Positions 12,059-24,007 of a DNA stretch of 64,000 bases are shown here, piece by piece (the stretch's first letter is position 1; each line of letters begins with the position of its first letter). This stretch comes from Neurospora tetrasperma FGSC 2508. Its lineage: Eukaryota; Ascomycota; Sordariomycetes; Sordariales; Sordariaceae. Position numbers and translations under genes: made by a program. Under the pieces are notes generated by a model. It had not been told where the DNA came from and did not search any database. It saw only the letters and a program-made list of their open reading frames with translations. The stretch spans positions 4,219,099 through 4,283,098 of the forward strand of contig NW_009799100.1 in assembly GCF_000213175.1 (NCBI RefSeq), given 5' to 3'.

Positions 12059-12715
12059 TAATACTGTTCTTTTTGCACTTTTTTATTTCCATTGTCTCTT
12101 TGAACGATGACCATTTCTCAGGGACAGTATCTTTTTGATCTTGGCTCCAAATTCTCTTCTGTACGATCTGCCAGTGGTATTCAATGTGTGTAGTATGTAA
12201 GGGTTCTGTAGTGATGAACCCAAGTCGAACTGTTTTTGTTCTGACACTTTCTTTTTCGATATTATAAAAGTGTCGGGGAGTCAAAGAGTTTGTTTTGTCA
12301 ACCTGTCAAGAGAAGGAAATAAAGTCGAAATGACATCGTAATTGTCTTTTTTTTCTTTTTTCTCTCAGCTGACAACGCTCATCACTCGAGACAAGAATAG
12401 CGCTTGAACTAGGTTGGACCTTGCGGTTCTACGACAGTTGAATGACAAAGCAATGTCTTCGCTTTACAGGTAATGAATCCAACCATGGATAACGAGACAA
12501 ATATTGAACATCATGTTGCAACTCGCCATCTTCTTTCACGTCCCTGAGCAGGAAAAAAGAAAGGAGAAAAAGAAAAAGGATAGCGAGGATATAATCAATA
12601 GCACACGCACAATTGACAAGAAGAGAAAGCATCTTGAAAACAACATTCTCACAAAAAAAAAAAAAAAAAAAAAAATTAAGAAGAACATGTCGATGCAAGA
12701 AAAAAAATATTGAGA
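12059..12715. other. Spacer between two tRNA genes
   Basis: AT-rich spacer with a 23-A homopolymer at 12653-12675. No gene is seen. T-runs on each strand next to the two tRNA genes serve as pol III terminators. Confidence 0.5.
12653..12675. repeat. Poly-A tract, 23 nt
   Basis: A homopolymer of 23 A in an A-rich context, about 40 nt beyond the 3' end of the tRNA-Glu gene. Its length is likely variable and prone to sequencing error. Confidence 0.95.
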
Positions 12716-12807
12716 CTCGGATACCGGGAGTCGAACCCGGGGCTGTTGAGAGAGCAGTCACTCCTGAGAAGTGAGAGTCAACGATGTTACCGCTACACCA
12801 TACCCGA
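12716..12807 (-). tRNA. tRNA-Glu (CTC) with 21-nt intron
   Basis: Read on the minus strand, the acceptor is TCGGGTA/TATCCGA with one G-T wobble. The D stem is GTGT/ACAT, the anticodon stem is GTTGA/TCAAC and the T arm is CCGGG-TTCGACT-CCCGG. The discriminator is G, as expected for Glu. The anticodon loop is 28 nt long. Removing 21 nt after the base 3' of the anticodon (canonical position 37/38) leaves a 7-nt loop with anticodon CTC. The mature length is 71 nt. A run of T follows on the minus strand as pol III terminator. Confidence 0.93.
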
Positions 12808-13243
12808 TTGAACTGATATGGTCCGATTTGTTGTTGGAAGTGGGCTTGAAAGCAAGGCTTATGTAACCGATGTTTAAGAAGAATACCCGAAATATGTTGT
12901 GGGGCGGTATCTGGTGGTGTGGATCTTGATGGGTTCAAGGGTCGTCATAAAGATTTTCAGGGTCATTGCCTTGCTGTTTTGTTAGTAATCAGGTTGTGGT
13001 GGATGCATGGGTACTATGATGAATATGGATGGAAGTAGACGGAAGGTGATACCAGATACCACTCGTTACGTATTCTTTCGCGAAGCTAGACGGGACGCAA
13101 CAGGGTCACTGCAGTATGCCGAGGAGATGACTGATTTTTGTATATGGAGAAGGAACATCAATGCTATGCTTTCTTGGTCTGTTGTCATCTATCTGACAAA
13201 ATGAACTCCTCCAATGTGAATGATCTATGGTGGTATCGTGGCT
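12808..13243. other. Intergenic between tRNA-Glu and HET gene
   Basis: This contains the upstream flank of the tRNA (minus strand) and the 3' flank of the HET gene. No other feature is recognised. Confidence 0.5.
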
Positions 13244-15645
13244 TCAACAAATGCAAATTTCCCTCTTTGGACAACCCGCAAAGAAATCGAGGATACCACC
13301 TACGTTCGCCGGCTCAGCGATACGGAAGAATCCCACACGTCTATGCAACGCCTTCCGAGGATCTTCCTCACTTGTCGGATCCTTTGGCACCAGAATCAAC
13401 CCGGACACATGTTTGTCATAGCCAGAATTGTTCCACGTGCGTGTCCGCAGCACAACGATGAAAAAGATGGTAGTTCCATCTGCGACGGGCTCATCAAGCA
13501 CAACCTGAAGACGCGCTTTGGGAAGATACTCCACCCAGAAACCTGGGGGCTCTCGAACTCCCAACCCAACCGCGGTCTGGCGGTTGACAAGGGTCTTCAG
13601 CTTGATAACCACTTCCGACCCCATACCTGGTGACAAAGTCGAGGCTGCAGGCGGAACTGACACGTCAAGGAGTAGACCCATGTACTCAAAATCGTCGTGT
13701 GAGCCCTCCAGCCACGACTTCTCGTCGAAAAGCACATCGCCCTCATTTGCAGCCCAAGACCACGAAGGGGCCTTCGTTCCCGTGGGTGACTTGCGCCAGA
13801 GAAGGTCAACGGAACGGAAGTTCCTGTACCAGAGAAGATCAAGAGGCAAAAATTCCTTGAAAGCGCCGGCTTGGGGAATGTATGTGAGCCCCGTATAGTT
13901 TTCGACGGCGTCCGCAATTCCAATAATCGCCGCCAGTCGGTCAGTGGTGTATGTCAAATTGGTGTCGGTATAGTATAGCAAAAACCGGTTCCAGATGGCA
14001 CGCAGCTGTCGACTGCGTTTCAGGAAGCTCTTTGCCGCCATGGCTGCCCTTCGCTCATCCTTGATGCCGAATTGAGTTCCCTTGAACTTTTCCTTCCAAC
14101 TCTGTTCGAAGATTTGGCCGAATTCCCGGAACCCTCTGACTTTACTGAATCCCAAAAATCTGGGATTGAAATGGCGTATATGCGGGTCAAGCGCCACGGG
14201 CCAGGATTCTGACATTGTTTGTTTTGTACAATGGAAGTACACCTCGTGATCGCCGAAAAAGATTGTTCGGGGCGACAACAGAGTCTCTTGGACTACCCAA
14301 CCTCTTTTGAGAAGAGGAAAGGATCCCACTATCTCTTCAGGGCCTCGACTGAACTTCCGGTTTGATCCTTCGATGAAAGCATAGAGGCGGCTTTGTTTAC
14401 CATCTGCCTCGTGCAGTCGGCAAGGAAAGGCTATCAAAGGATTTCTTTCCCGGAAACAACCCTCGTCCCCGGCTTGTCCAACCATCGCAATGTTGCATGT
14501 CGAGTGCCCGTATACGTTGGTCATGGTGGGTACTTCTCTCTCCCAGTCCTCCCGAGAGTCTTGAAGGATGCACAACGAGTCAATCCACAGATAGCGATAA
14601 CCAAGTCGCCGTGTTATCGTCATCGCATCGCGGAAATTCGGGGAGAGCTTCTCTATCGGGATGCCTTGCAGCCATTGGCTCTCATTTTCGGTCGTGAGCT
14701 TCTCGGTCACTCCAGTTGCGTGCCATGAGTGGCTGACTGTCAGGTATTGTAGGTCGGGTGAAGATGCGGAAGCCGAGGGGTAGAAAAGGCGAGGTTCCAG
14801 CTGCCCAGGACCTTCCCCGATGTCTATCAGCCGGGTCGGAAGCTCATCAGATCTCGAAATCTCGGGTCCATGTTCATTGCATTCATCATGGTTTGTGATG
14901 CATTCCCGCAGCCAGTATCGTGCAAATTCAAAGGTCTCGGGGGCGTCTGTTGATGGCCCGCGAGACAAGTGATATCCCCTTGCCTCCTTGGGAAGAAGAA
15001 AATGTGTGTCTGTCATGTCGGTTAAAAACTTGTCAAGATGATATGGATGAGTGAAGCATTTGCCTTACCGTTGAGCAAAAGAATGGAAAGGTTGACAGTC
15101 AATTGGCGAGTGCAACCGTAGCGAAACAAGTGGTCCGCCTCCAAGGGCCCTCCAGTGTATATGAGAGCTGTCCCATCTTCCTCCTTCCACCCGGCTTGAA
15201 CTCGATAGTATTTCCATTTCTCAACTGTGAGAATTCCGAAGCGCATAGACAAGCTATCATTATCAATGATCTCGTCCTGCAACGGCTCGATGCCTACTTT
15301 CACCAGAACAGGCCCATGCTCGCTTATTTGAGCCGCCGCCGACTTTGCCATAGATCCATGTACTATGGTACACATATGACAGCCCGCCTGGCTCGACTTG
15401 GCTAGCTCGTCCACGCCTTGGCTGTGGTAAAAGATCTCGCATCGGCGCCAGTCTTGTCTGCGCTGATCGCCTTCATCCAGGCGGCGGAAGCATTCTTGGA
15501 GAACTGCAGATTTTCGCACGACTGTTGAGCACCGATCGCAGAGCTGGTGAGGTGTCACATGGACGGCACTGTTTGCTTTTGCAAGTGGGCCATCCTGGCA
15601 CGGGCAGTTAGGCGACATTGCCGAATCCATGTCGACCACATGCAT
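13244..15645 (-). CDS. HET-domain heterokaryon incompatibility protein
   Basis: The exons on the minus strand are 15645-15069 and 15009-13244, giving 780 residues. The 59-nt intron (GTAAGG, TTTAAC, ACAG) joins AAC G to AC ACA CAT and keeps the frame. The N-terminal part carries paired cysteines (C36-x2-C39, C89-x2-C92, with H74 between), usual ahead of HET domains and possibly zinc-binding. The HET domain spans roughly residues 280-430 and shows its three signature blocks: LTVSHSW (282-288), YRYLWIDSLCILQDS (about 330-344) and YGHSTCNIA (359-367). The C-terminal 350 residues are divergent and typical of the family. HET domains trigger programmed cell death when unlike strains fuse; some act downstream of NLR-type sensors. 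No NACHT or WD repeats are present here, so it would be a stand-alone effector. Which incompatibility system it belongs to cannot be told. Confidence 0.92.
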
Positions 15646-16227
15646 AACGTCTGGTGAGAGTCTTGTGTGTGTGTGGCGAAGAGTCGGAACAAAGAATGTA
15701 TACTAAGAAGAAAACGGCGATTCAAAGGGGTTGTCGGATGTAAATAGTTGGATGGATGACGAAGGCGGTTGTTGTTTTCCGCCCGCGAGCCTCGCTGTCA
15801 CTGAATACCGGGAAGAAGGGGGCCACTGTTTGGGCTGCGCGAACAGCGTCATACCCAGGCTTGCCAGGGCCCAGATGCATCTCTTGACAGGGATGCGACG
15901 TTGGCCGTAGCTCACAATAACAATAACAACGGAAAATGGGGAAAAGCAACAGACAAAAATAATTACGATGAACACAAAACTGGGAAAAAAGGAATTATAA
16001 AACCAAATTGCGAGAGAGCAAAAAAGCAAAAGGGCCCCAACTCGGTTCAAGCCTTACTAGCCCAACACCACGTCAGCTGATGAAAGGAGAGGAGAAGAGA
16101 GATCCAAGAAGGGAATGCCAGCGCGTCTGCATTGCTAAGAATACTACCTGTCAACCACAGCATGTCGTGTAGTTGATCTAAAGGGGCGGCAGTGACCCTC
16201 TCCAAGATTCGCGCAAACCCAATAACA
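15646..16227. other. Intergenic between HET gene and CTF18
   Basis: This holds the promoter and 5' flank of the HET gene and the 3' flank of CTF18, both on the minus strand. Short open frames here are hydrophobic by chance and carry no motif. Confidence 0.5.
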
Positions 16228-19200
16228 TTAGAATCCTCTCATGAACTCCTCCAACGAGATCGGTTTCCGAACAGCATTATTGATCCCTTCGTGATAGGTG
16301 ACCCACACCCTGATGTCCTTCTCATCACCAGCCACGTCGCTTCTCCCCTTCCTCTTGCTTTCCTTACCATCGCCCCCGTCAGCGGCAGCGGCAGCGGTAG
16401 CATTCCCGTTCTTCTCACCCAACACAATCACCCGGCCAAAGAAGTCTCTTTTAACTTCCTTTTGATCGGCCACCATTGCCGTATTTTCCTTGTTAGCGTT
16501 AAAGTCCATGGCGTTGAAAGCAGCAGCCGCGTGAGGCTTGAAGGTAGAGCTAGCAGTCTGCCCGTTGTTCATGCGCGCTTGCCTGGCGGCGTTCTCGCGT
16601 ATTGCGATGGTCTTTTGCAGCTCTTGGTCTAGAACTTGGCGGACTGCATATCGCGTTGGCGCTTGGGAGGCTAAGACGAGGGCGCCCGCTGTCTCAAAGG
16701 TTGCGAGCGTGTCGAGGTCTCTGTTTGGTTGAACACCAAGTCAGTATCAGTTAGAAAGAAACAAAAAAAGCGATTGTGTACTCACGGTTCCATGCGATAA
16801 ACCCATTGTGTCCGGTACTGTTGCCCAACTGCTGGATCCGGCTCAATCTTGCCCTTTTGCAAAGCGATGCCAACCTCAGCTAGTATTTGAGCCGCTCTCC
16901 TGACCATAGCCTTCTCGCCTTCCCTCCTCACACTCGCTACCGCCCCGCTCTTGTCGCTGCCACCGACTACGACGGGCTTCACATCGGGAGATACCAGACG
17001 AACCAGATATGGCAGGAAATACGTGGAGATATCCTCGGGGCTACGGAACAGACGGTAAAGACTAGGAGGTAGTTGCCCTTGTAGTCCCTGCAACGCTGCT
17101 CTGTTCACCTTCTCGGCTTCGTGTGCCTCAAAGTTTGCTCTTGGACCGCTAAAGGGCAACGGAGGTGCTTCGGCTTCTTCCATCATGTCACCCCATTTCC
17201 TTTCGGTGTTCTGAGGCTGATGTCGTTTAGGGGAGGCGAACAAGTGATGACATGCTAACGGTGGCTGGGAGATGTATTGGCCTAGCTCCCATTCCTGGCT
17301 GGAGTACAGCCTCGTTGAACATGTATCGTGGAAGTGCATCCACTCATACGCCGAGTCAGGCTTGGTGAGGAAGGAGTCGTCATTGAACTCGTGGTTGGGA
17401 TACTCGCTGAAGATCTCGGTCATGATACGGTCGACCTCGCCGCTCGTGTCAATCATCTCCCTTAACTGCGCCATCGCGTACTTCTTTCGCTGCTCTGAAA
17501 AACCGAGCTGTGTCTGTGGTTGTTCGTGCTTTGCATACTTTGGTTGCTCAGCTTGTGATAGAAGTGGCGTGGGGAAGCCACCACCTTCCTGGAAAATACG
17601 GTTCACAATCTCTTTGACGCCACCGCGACCTAGACCGCGGGCACCTCCACCACCGTGAGCGAGATCATGGACGATATTCTGGTCAATCCACTGCCTTGTA
17701 AGAACCGGCGTGCTGGTAATGGTTGCTCGTAACCTGCCGGCAACCCACTCTCCTACGACCATAATGCCGCGGAGATCACCCTCGGCATTGCCCTCGGCTC
17801 CTCGCTTGGCATCGATACCACTAGTCATCCCCCATGCGGCCTCACAGAGCTTGCGCGCAGCATCCTTTTCGCATGGGATACCCTCCTTCTCAAAGACCGT
17901 CTTGAGACGAGTGACCACTGCCTCTACGGAAGGCTTGCCTACATGAATGATTTCAGCGAGGCCTGATTGGCGTAGCGGCCGAAGCGATGGGTGATAAACA
18001 TCGTTACAGATCAGGATAAGAGGTCTCATCTGTCTGAAGTCATCCCCCTTCTTCTTTTTCCGGCCAGCCGCAGAAGTGGCCCCGGCCCCAGAACTGTTTT
18101 TTTGGTCAAGGAGCACCAGGTCGATCAAGGCTTTGACGAAACCGCCCTCGCCAGATCCTCCCGAGCCACTAACGACACCATCGACTTCATCAACTACCAC
18201 GCATACCGGTCGAGCGATCTTCTGCTGTTTCCCCGTCTCGGGCTTCTTGTTTTCTACCGTCTTGACTGACTCGGTTCCGAGACTTGTCCGGATCCGCCCT
18301 TTGACCACATCCTTGCTTCGCTCGTCACTGGCATTGATCTCCATAACCTCATAGCCGGCTTGTCGCGCGCATACATGTGCTAGTGTCGTTTTCCCCAAAC
18401 CCGGCGGGCCCGTCAACATGAGGATTTTCCGGTGTGGTTTTTCCTCCTCTGGCTGCTGCTGTTGCCCTTGTGCGCCACGTCGCCGTGTAGGCTTACTTTT
18501 CACCGAATGTGGAAATACTATTGGATCCCATCGCTTTAGCCAGCGAAGTACCTGCCTGTTGGTCAAGTCATCGCCGACGAGGTCCATGAATGTTCGGGCC
18601 CGGTATTTTTCTGTCCATAATAGGCTCTTTTTGTGCTTCTTGGTGTTTGTTGTGTGTTCTTCGACCGATCGTACAGGCCTGTCTGGGTTTATTGGAGGGG
18701 CGATGGGGGCCGTGGCGGATGCTTTGTGCGCCTCGGCAATCTCCTTTGTCGCGTTGTCGATAAGTTCGTGGATGTCAATTCCGTAATAGCTCTTCTTGGC
18801 TCGGCCTTCTTTCGTTCGCGATCTTGCTGCGACCAAGGTCTCGTAGGAGACTGGTGTTGTCGGTTTGCGCTCCCGGAGAGGGATAGATTTGCCGGAACAT
18901 GTCGAGATGCGGTAGGACGGTGTGTTGAGGAAGTCGCTCAGCAGAGTCGTAGGGGGTGCCGAGGCTGTTGTTCTTGTACCGAATAGGCGCTCGTAACGTT
19001 CGGTTTCTTCCTCGGGGTCTTCATCGATCGCTAGCTGGCTGAGAAGCGGGGGCTCGGTTGTCTGGGTATCTGTCTGGATATCGTGCTGTAGCATTCGTCG
19101 CTTACGAGATCGTTCCAGAGAGGCATTGCCATCGTCGTCAGATTCGGAGTCATCGTCGGCAAGGAAGCCACCCAGAGCACGGGGTTTTGCGGACTTGGCA

Positions 19201-19280
19201 CCATCGGAGTCGCGAGGTCGTTTTGCGGTTGGGGGCGGAGGGCTGGAGGGGAATGCGATGGGTGACGAGGGCGGTAGCAT
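16228..19280 (-). CDS. CTF18: Chromosome transmission fidelity protein 18 (Ctf18, RFC-like clamp loader large subunit)
   Basis: The exons on the minus strand are 19280-16786 and 16720-16228, giving 995 residues. The 65-nt intron (GTGAGT..CAG) joins GAA CC to A GAC CTC. The first ATG in frame is at 19280; upstream in-frame codons lack ATG. The acidic, disordered N-terminus (DDDSESDDD, 42-50) is followed by WTEKYRARTF (222-231, RFC box II), Walker A GPPGLGKTT (291-299), EINASDERS (314-322), Walker B VVVDEVD (361-367) and a sensor-1-like LICNDVY (423-429). The C-terminal exon carries the conserved tail DFFGRVI and WVTYHEGINNAVRKPI, which in yeast Ctf18 contacts Dcc1/Ctf8 and polymerase epsilon. 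Ctf18-RFC loads and unloads PCNA at forks and supports sister-chromatid cohesion and the S-phase checkpoint in the nucleus. Length and domain order agree with the family. Confidence 0.96.
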
Positions 19281-22200
19281 CGTTAATTCGATCAATGTTT
19301 GATTTTGATAGCAGAAAATGCATATATCAAGGGATAGTTCGCCGATATCAAACTCTCGTAAACAGCAAAGAAGAAGGTGAAGCTCGCATTGCCCTATCGT
19401 TCGGTAGGTGATTATAGGGAAGCCCAGCTATTAGACGCGTCTTTGCTAGTGAATTTGCGAGCAACCGCGTCTCAATTAAAGAACGCTGTTCATGGGTCTT
19501 GGCATTCATGGGTCTGTGCATATCTGTTCTACCAGGAGCCCCTTATCAGCCAGAACAGGTTGGAGAGCTCTGGAGTAAGGGAATATGATTTTCTTAAGCT
19601 TGAAAAATGACGGTACAATAGGAGATTTGGTACCAGACAGTCTGAGGGAATTAATCAGTTTAACAGGTAGAAACGTAGGTATCAAAGTGAGAGTGTATAG
19701 ATAAGAAGTTAGCAAGGTACTTGTACCAGTACCTCTAAAGCGGTACCACTTCACCTTCCGTTTAATGGTTCTTATCGGCGATAAGGAGACAGCAGCATGT
19801 ATCGAAGCGCGATGATGTAGTGCCTCTAGCCTTTTCACCCTTTCTTCAACTGCGCTACGCATTTGAGTGGGCTCATTCATTCGCTGTAATTCCAGTCTCT
19901 CTTCACATCTTGGTAGCTTTTTTTCCAGTTTGAGATCAATGGGGCAATGGGCAGGGTCTTCCTTATGCCCAGCAGCATGCCGGCACAACCAACAGCGGAC
20001 TGCTCTTTCACGACACTCCTGTCCAGCGTTTGGCCAAAGCAGGACAGAGAAACCCCAATGAAATGATCGTCGAGGGGCGATCTGGCATTACTGGCTTGGT
20101 ACTTGATTCTATACACATCACCCCATCAATTTCCGCACCAGCTACGCCTCGGACTTCGCAGCCAAGCTAGGCCCCAAACCTTGGTTGTCAACACCTGGTT
20201 ATTCTAGGAGGACCAAGAGTGTTATGTAATATATGGTAAAGTAATGCGACTTATTCCCAAGAAACTAAGAGACTCTAACACGATATATCAGGATCGATTG
20301 GGGAGCTGAGCACTTTCGAATTGCCCCATGATGTGACTTTCGAGCCTGCTTCTCGTGTGATCTAGCGAGGCGTCCGCTTGGAGCAGTCTAGAGAGGTGGT
20401 TCCTGGCAAAGTTGTCCTGGAGTTACGGTTTCCGTCTCTTCTTGGGTCATGTCACGAAAAGAATGCTCATCATATCGTCAGTGGCTGGGCCCTTAGCCAT
20501 CTGATCCTGCCAACTCACCCGGTGCTTGACCGTCAAGTGGCAAGGCTGTCAAATCTTGACAAATGTTATCAGCAACCCTGCCGCGGTTCTAGTCTCGAGT
20601 TCGCCAGAGGCGCATACATTCCATCAAACTCCCAACAAGGTTGGATCGCGCGGCTGGAGCTTTTGCTCGCTCGGTTTGCTTTGCCAATCCCTCACCATAT
20701 GCTTCCATATTTCGTCTCCCTAACCAAGCCTTGGGCCCTTCTCACGACAGACTTTGTTGATAAGGCGGAAAATGAGGGAAAACTGAGGATAAGGAGCAGC
20801 TTCATCCCATATCATCAGGCCTCCGGGACACGGTTGTCAGATTATCAATGACCAAGTGGTCGGGGAGATTCAGAAAGCCCCGAGCCTGGACGAACGGGGT
20901 TCAACATCAACCACATGACTGTTGCCTAGGGCCCCTGTTCGCAAGAGGGAGTCTCCTCGTTCTATGATATCCATCTGAAGTTCATCGGCACCGCCCGGCA
21001 TCGCCGCAAAACATCGCCCCGTTGGTGTCATGTGGTTTTGTTTGCCGTACACTTCACTCAGTTCTAGGCGTCATTCTGTTAGATTGACAGGTGGGATAGC
21101 CGGCTGGCTGGCTGTTGGAGGCATGTGAAATACTTTGAACTTCCAGTCATGCACCGCTTTTTGGGCGTTTCCCTCCTTTGCTCCGGTTCTCGTCCTTGCA
21201 CGAGGACGATCTTTGGCTACCTGCGTTCGTGCCTGAGTCAAGCATTTAAACCTTGCCGGATTATCGTTTCTTGAAAAAACACTGATCCAACGAAACGTTT
21301 GCAGCAAAAGTCATGCCTTCTAACTTTGCGCAGCCGAGATTTGACATTCGAACAACTCATAACCTTTCGAAGATAAGGTGTACATGTGATCATTTCTACT
21401 GACCTGAGCAACAATCCCTCGATATCTCGAAACAACACTCTCTGTGCAATCTGGACTCATACCGATCATTCGACCGCACTCGCTATCTCCAACAAGTCTA
21501 GAAAAAAACTTGCTCAGCGTTGCTCGTCAGCTCTTACCAAGCCAAACCCAAGCACGCTTGGCTCGAGACCTGGTGCTCATACTGGCTTACACCAAACAAA
21601 GTAACTCGTCTACAAATACTGGCCCTGGCCCCGGGTTTACCAGCCAGTCGGGAATTATCAACCAATAATTCATCGAGACCTTGTGAGTAGTATATTTAAA
21701 GAATCCCTTGCCACGAATAGTTTCTCCAGACAATATCGGATTCATTTCGGTGGGATCATTGCACAGAGCAGAGCAGGGAACATTCAACCTCACCAAGCCT
21801 TCTTCACTCGCCACCTTCCGCTCTTGCACCTGGCACCCCCACGTGCCGGCGTGACGTGACATCTGTCTTCGGCCTTTACTGAAAGGCACCAGGAGAAGAG
21901 TACAAGGCGTAAGAGAAAGGAGAAGGCCGAATCATATACAGCCATGATAGAATCTGGTGGCTGCTCATCCGGATGAACAAAAAGAGACTAACTTTAGAAG
22001 ACTCACAGAAAAACACAGGCAGCGGTGCTGAATAAAGACGGCGCCACCCTCAACACAGGTGACCCAGCATAGGCCATCAGGGACAACAGACGGTGTGCGG
22101 ACAGGAGGACAGAGGACAGACGACACAAGCTCGTGCCATCGTCACAGTTGAACAGCACACACACGCATTCCACAGACAGACACGCAGCTTGAGCATTATC

Positions 22201-23804
22201 AAGGTTAGTCTGCCGACCTATCACCTACTGCTACTGCTGTCTATTTACCTACTCGTAAGGGCAATACGAACAACCGGACACCAGCCAGCCTCCTGCCAGC
22301 CCATTAAAATAGCGGAGGGAATCACTGGCCGGAAGCAAACAAACTAGGCACTCCCACTTCCACCAGCGTAAGGAGTAGAAACCTAAGTAGGAACCCTACG
22401 TCCTACTCACCACATCAAACCTCTTGACTTCTACGCACCTCACAAGCGCCGTACAGCCACATTACCCTCTTACAAACGAAACAAGGGACACAAGGAAGAA
22501 GCGCGTGTACGTGGTGCGGCTAACTCACCTCTAATATTCTTTCCTTTCCTTCTTCCTTCCTGATCTCATTACCCTTCTTTCAACAACCTCTTTTCATTCC
22601 CCGCTCATCGTACTTTTCCTTCTTAACGTTATCCTGGCCCCTGTAACTTTTAGTTCATCACACACAGTCGCAGTCTCTCACTCACTACTAGCCACTTCCC
22701 TTACACCAACCAAAATTCCACCCGTCCCGCGTGTAACGGCGGAGCACGCAAGAGAGAAAATACGGATATCCGTGAAGTGACCTTTGACCAACAGTACCAA
22801 CCAGAGAAATAATAATCCGGTCAAAAACACAGTCATCAACTTCACCAACAAGCGAGTAGGGAAAACCGAACGAACGGGGTAGGCGCACAACCAAGTAACG
22901 AACAAAAGGGGCAAAATATCCGCCACTTCACCCAGCCCTATCTTGTCCCATTACCCCATCGTTCGTGCTCACTAGTCACCTAGCCGTGCAAGTCGAACCG
23001 GACCGCTACCCCCTTTTATCACCACCTACCTGTTGGACAAGAAGAAATTTCCATATCGAACACCGACCGCCGCCGAGTGAATAACCCATAGCCCGACGAG
23101 TGAAGCATACATACAAACGAGCGCGCCTTCAATCGCTGGTATTTTGTCCCCTTCGAGGCCCCCCGTCGTTTTTCCCAACGAAGGTTGTGGTTGGTGGTAT
23201 CATTACGGCCATCACTTCGCCCATCGACGCACGCACGCATCCCACATCAACGAAAAGCAACGGGTTAAAAGGGGTTGACTCAGCCCCCCTTCAAACACAA
23301 ATTACTGGGGGCTCGTCAATTGCGATATATCCCGGTGGATGGGCCATAGCAGGCTGCAGACGTGAGCCACATATCTATTTCTCCAAGGGGTATTTAATTG
23401 AGGAAACTGTTCCCCTCTTTGGCTGAATAAGGAACAATATCCTAAACAAGGCAGGATCAAGTTTGGAGACATCGGATCCCGACACGAACTGCCATCGCCA
23501 TCACGGTTGTCGTCGGCCATATCCACACTCAGTAGCAGAACACGGGGAAACCCAAGACACACACACATACACCTACAGCCAATATTAGCATCCCATTCTT
23601 TGACAAGGCAGGACAACACGTAACGGTTCTCCGTTTTGCACGACCATATCCATTCTTACCTTCCAACAGCCGAGCTGTATACGCTGTATACGTTTTACCT
23701 CCACGGGATATTATCAAGAGGGCGTAACAGTCGCGGTTGCGCACAAACATCGTTGGAGCTTGTGGCCGGACTTATCGTCCTTGACAAATCAAGCCAAATC
23801 TCGT

Positions 23805-23828
23805 ATGCTACTACTTCCTTCTTCCTGA
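23805..23828 (+). promoter_or_regulatory. Candidate upstream ORF (7 codons)
   Basis: ATG CTA CTA CTT CCT TCT TCC TGA lies about 180 nt before the bZIP start codon. If it is in the mature leader it would be a short uORF. No transcript evidence is available. Confidence 0.35.
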
Positions 23829-23984
23829 ATTTTCCACTCCATAGCACCCAAGCCCTTTTTTGTTCGAGCCTTCAGTATCCACTGTACAAGGCCAGCCAGT
23901 ATATTGCACGCTCTTGACCTCCGTGAAGAAACTAACAAGCAGAAACAAAGTAGTCCTTAGGTAGCCCCCGAACGCCCGTCGTGC

Positions 23985-23990
23985 ATGTAG
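23985..23990 (+). promoter_or_regulatory. Start-stop element ATGTAG upstream of bZIP start
   Basis: An ATG followed at once by TAG ends 17 nt before the chosen ATG at 24008. Start-stop uORFs can stall ribosomes and lower translation of the main ORF. The sequence is certain; the regulatory effect is inference. Confidence 0.4.
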
Positions 23991-24007
23991 CGACCAGTAG
24001 GTGGTGG

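Larger units (their letters stand above)
19281..24007. other. Long intergenic region and presumed bZIP leader
   Basis: No gene can be supported in this 4.7 kb. A strongly pyrimidine-rich stretch at about 22530-22640 (CTTTCC/TTCTTCC runs) resembles fungal core promoters. If transcription of the bZIP gene starts nearby, its leader would be about 1.3 kb. Short upstream ORFs near the end of the region are listed separately. Minus-strand frames at 19506-20116 contain a C..C..H..C-like string but no recognisable domain. Confidence 0.5.

Noticed and set aside
15703-16050. Minus-strand hydrophobic frame that could pass for a membrane protein
   Set aside because: It lies in the promoter of the HET gene. 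Its hydrophobicity comes from T-rich sequence, and there are no start context or splice signals.
19506-20116. Minus-strand frame with a C-x2-C-x5-H-x6-C string suggestive of a zinc knuckle or retroelement gag
   Set aside because: Spacing does not fit the CCHC knuckle (2-4-4), and there is no reverse transcriptase or other transposon sequence nearby.
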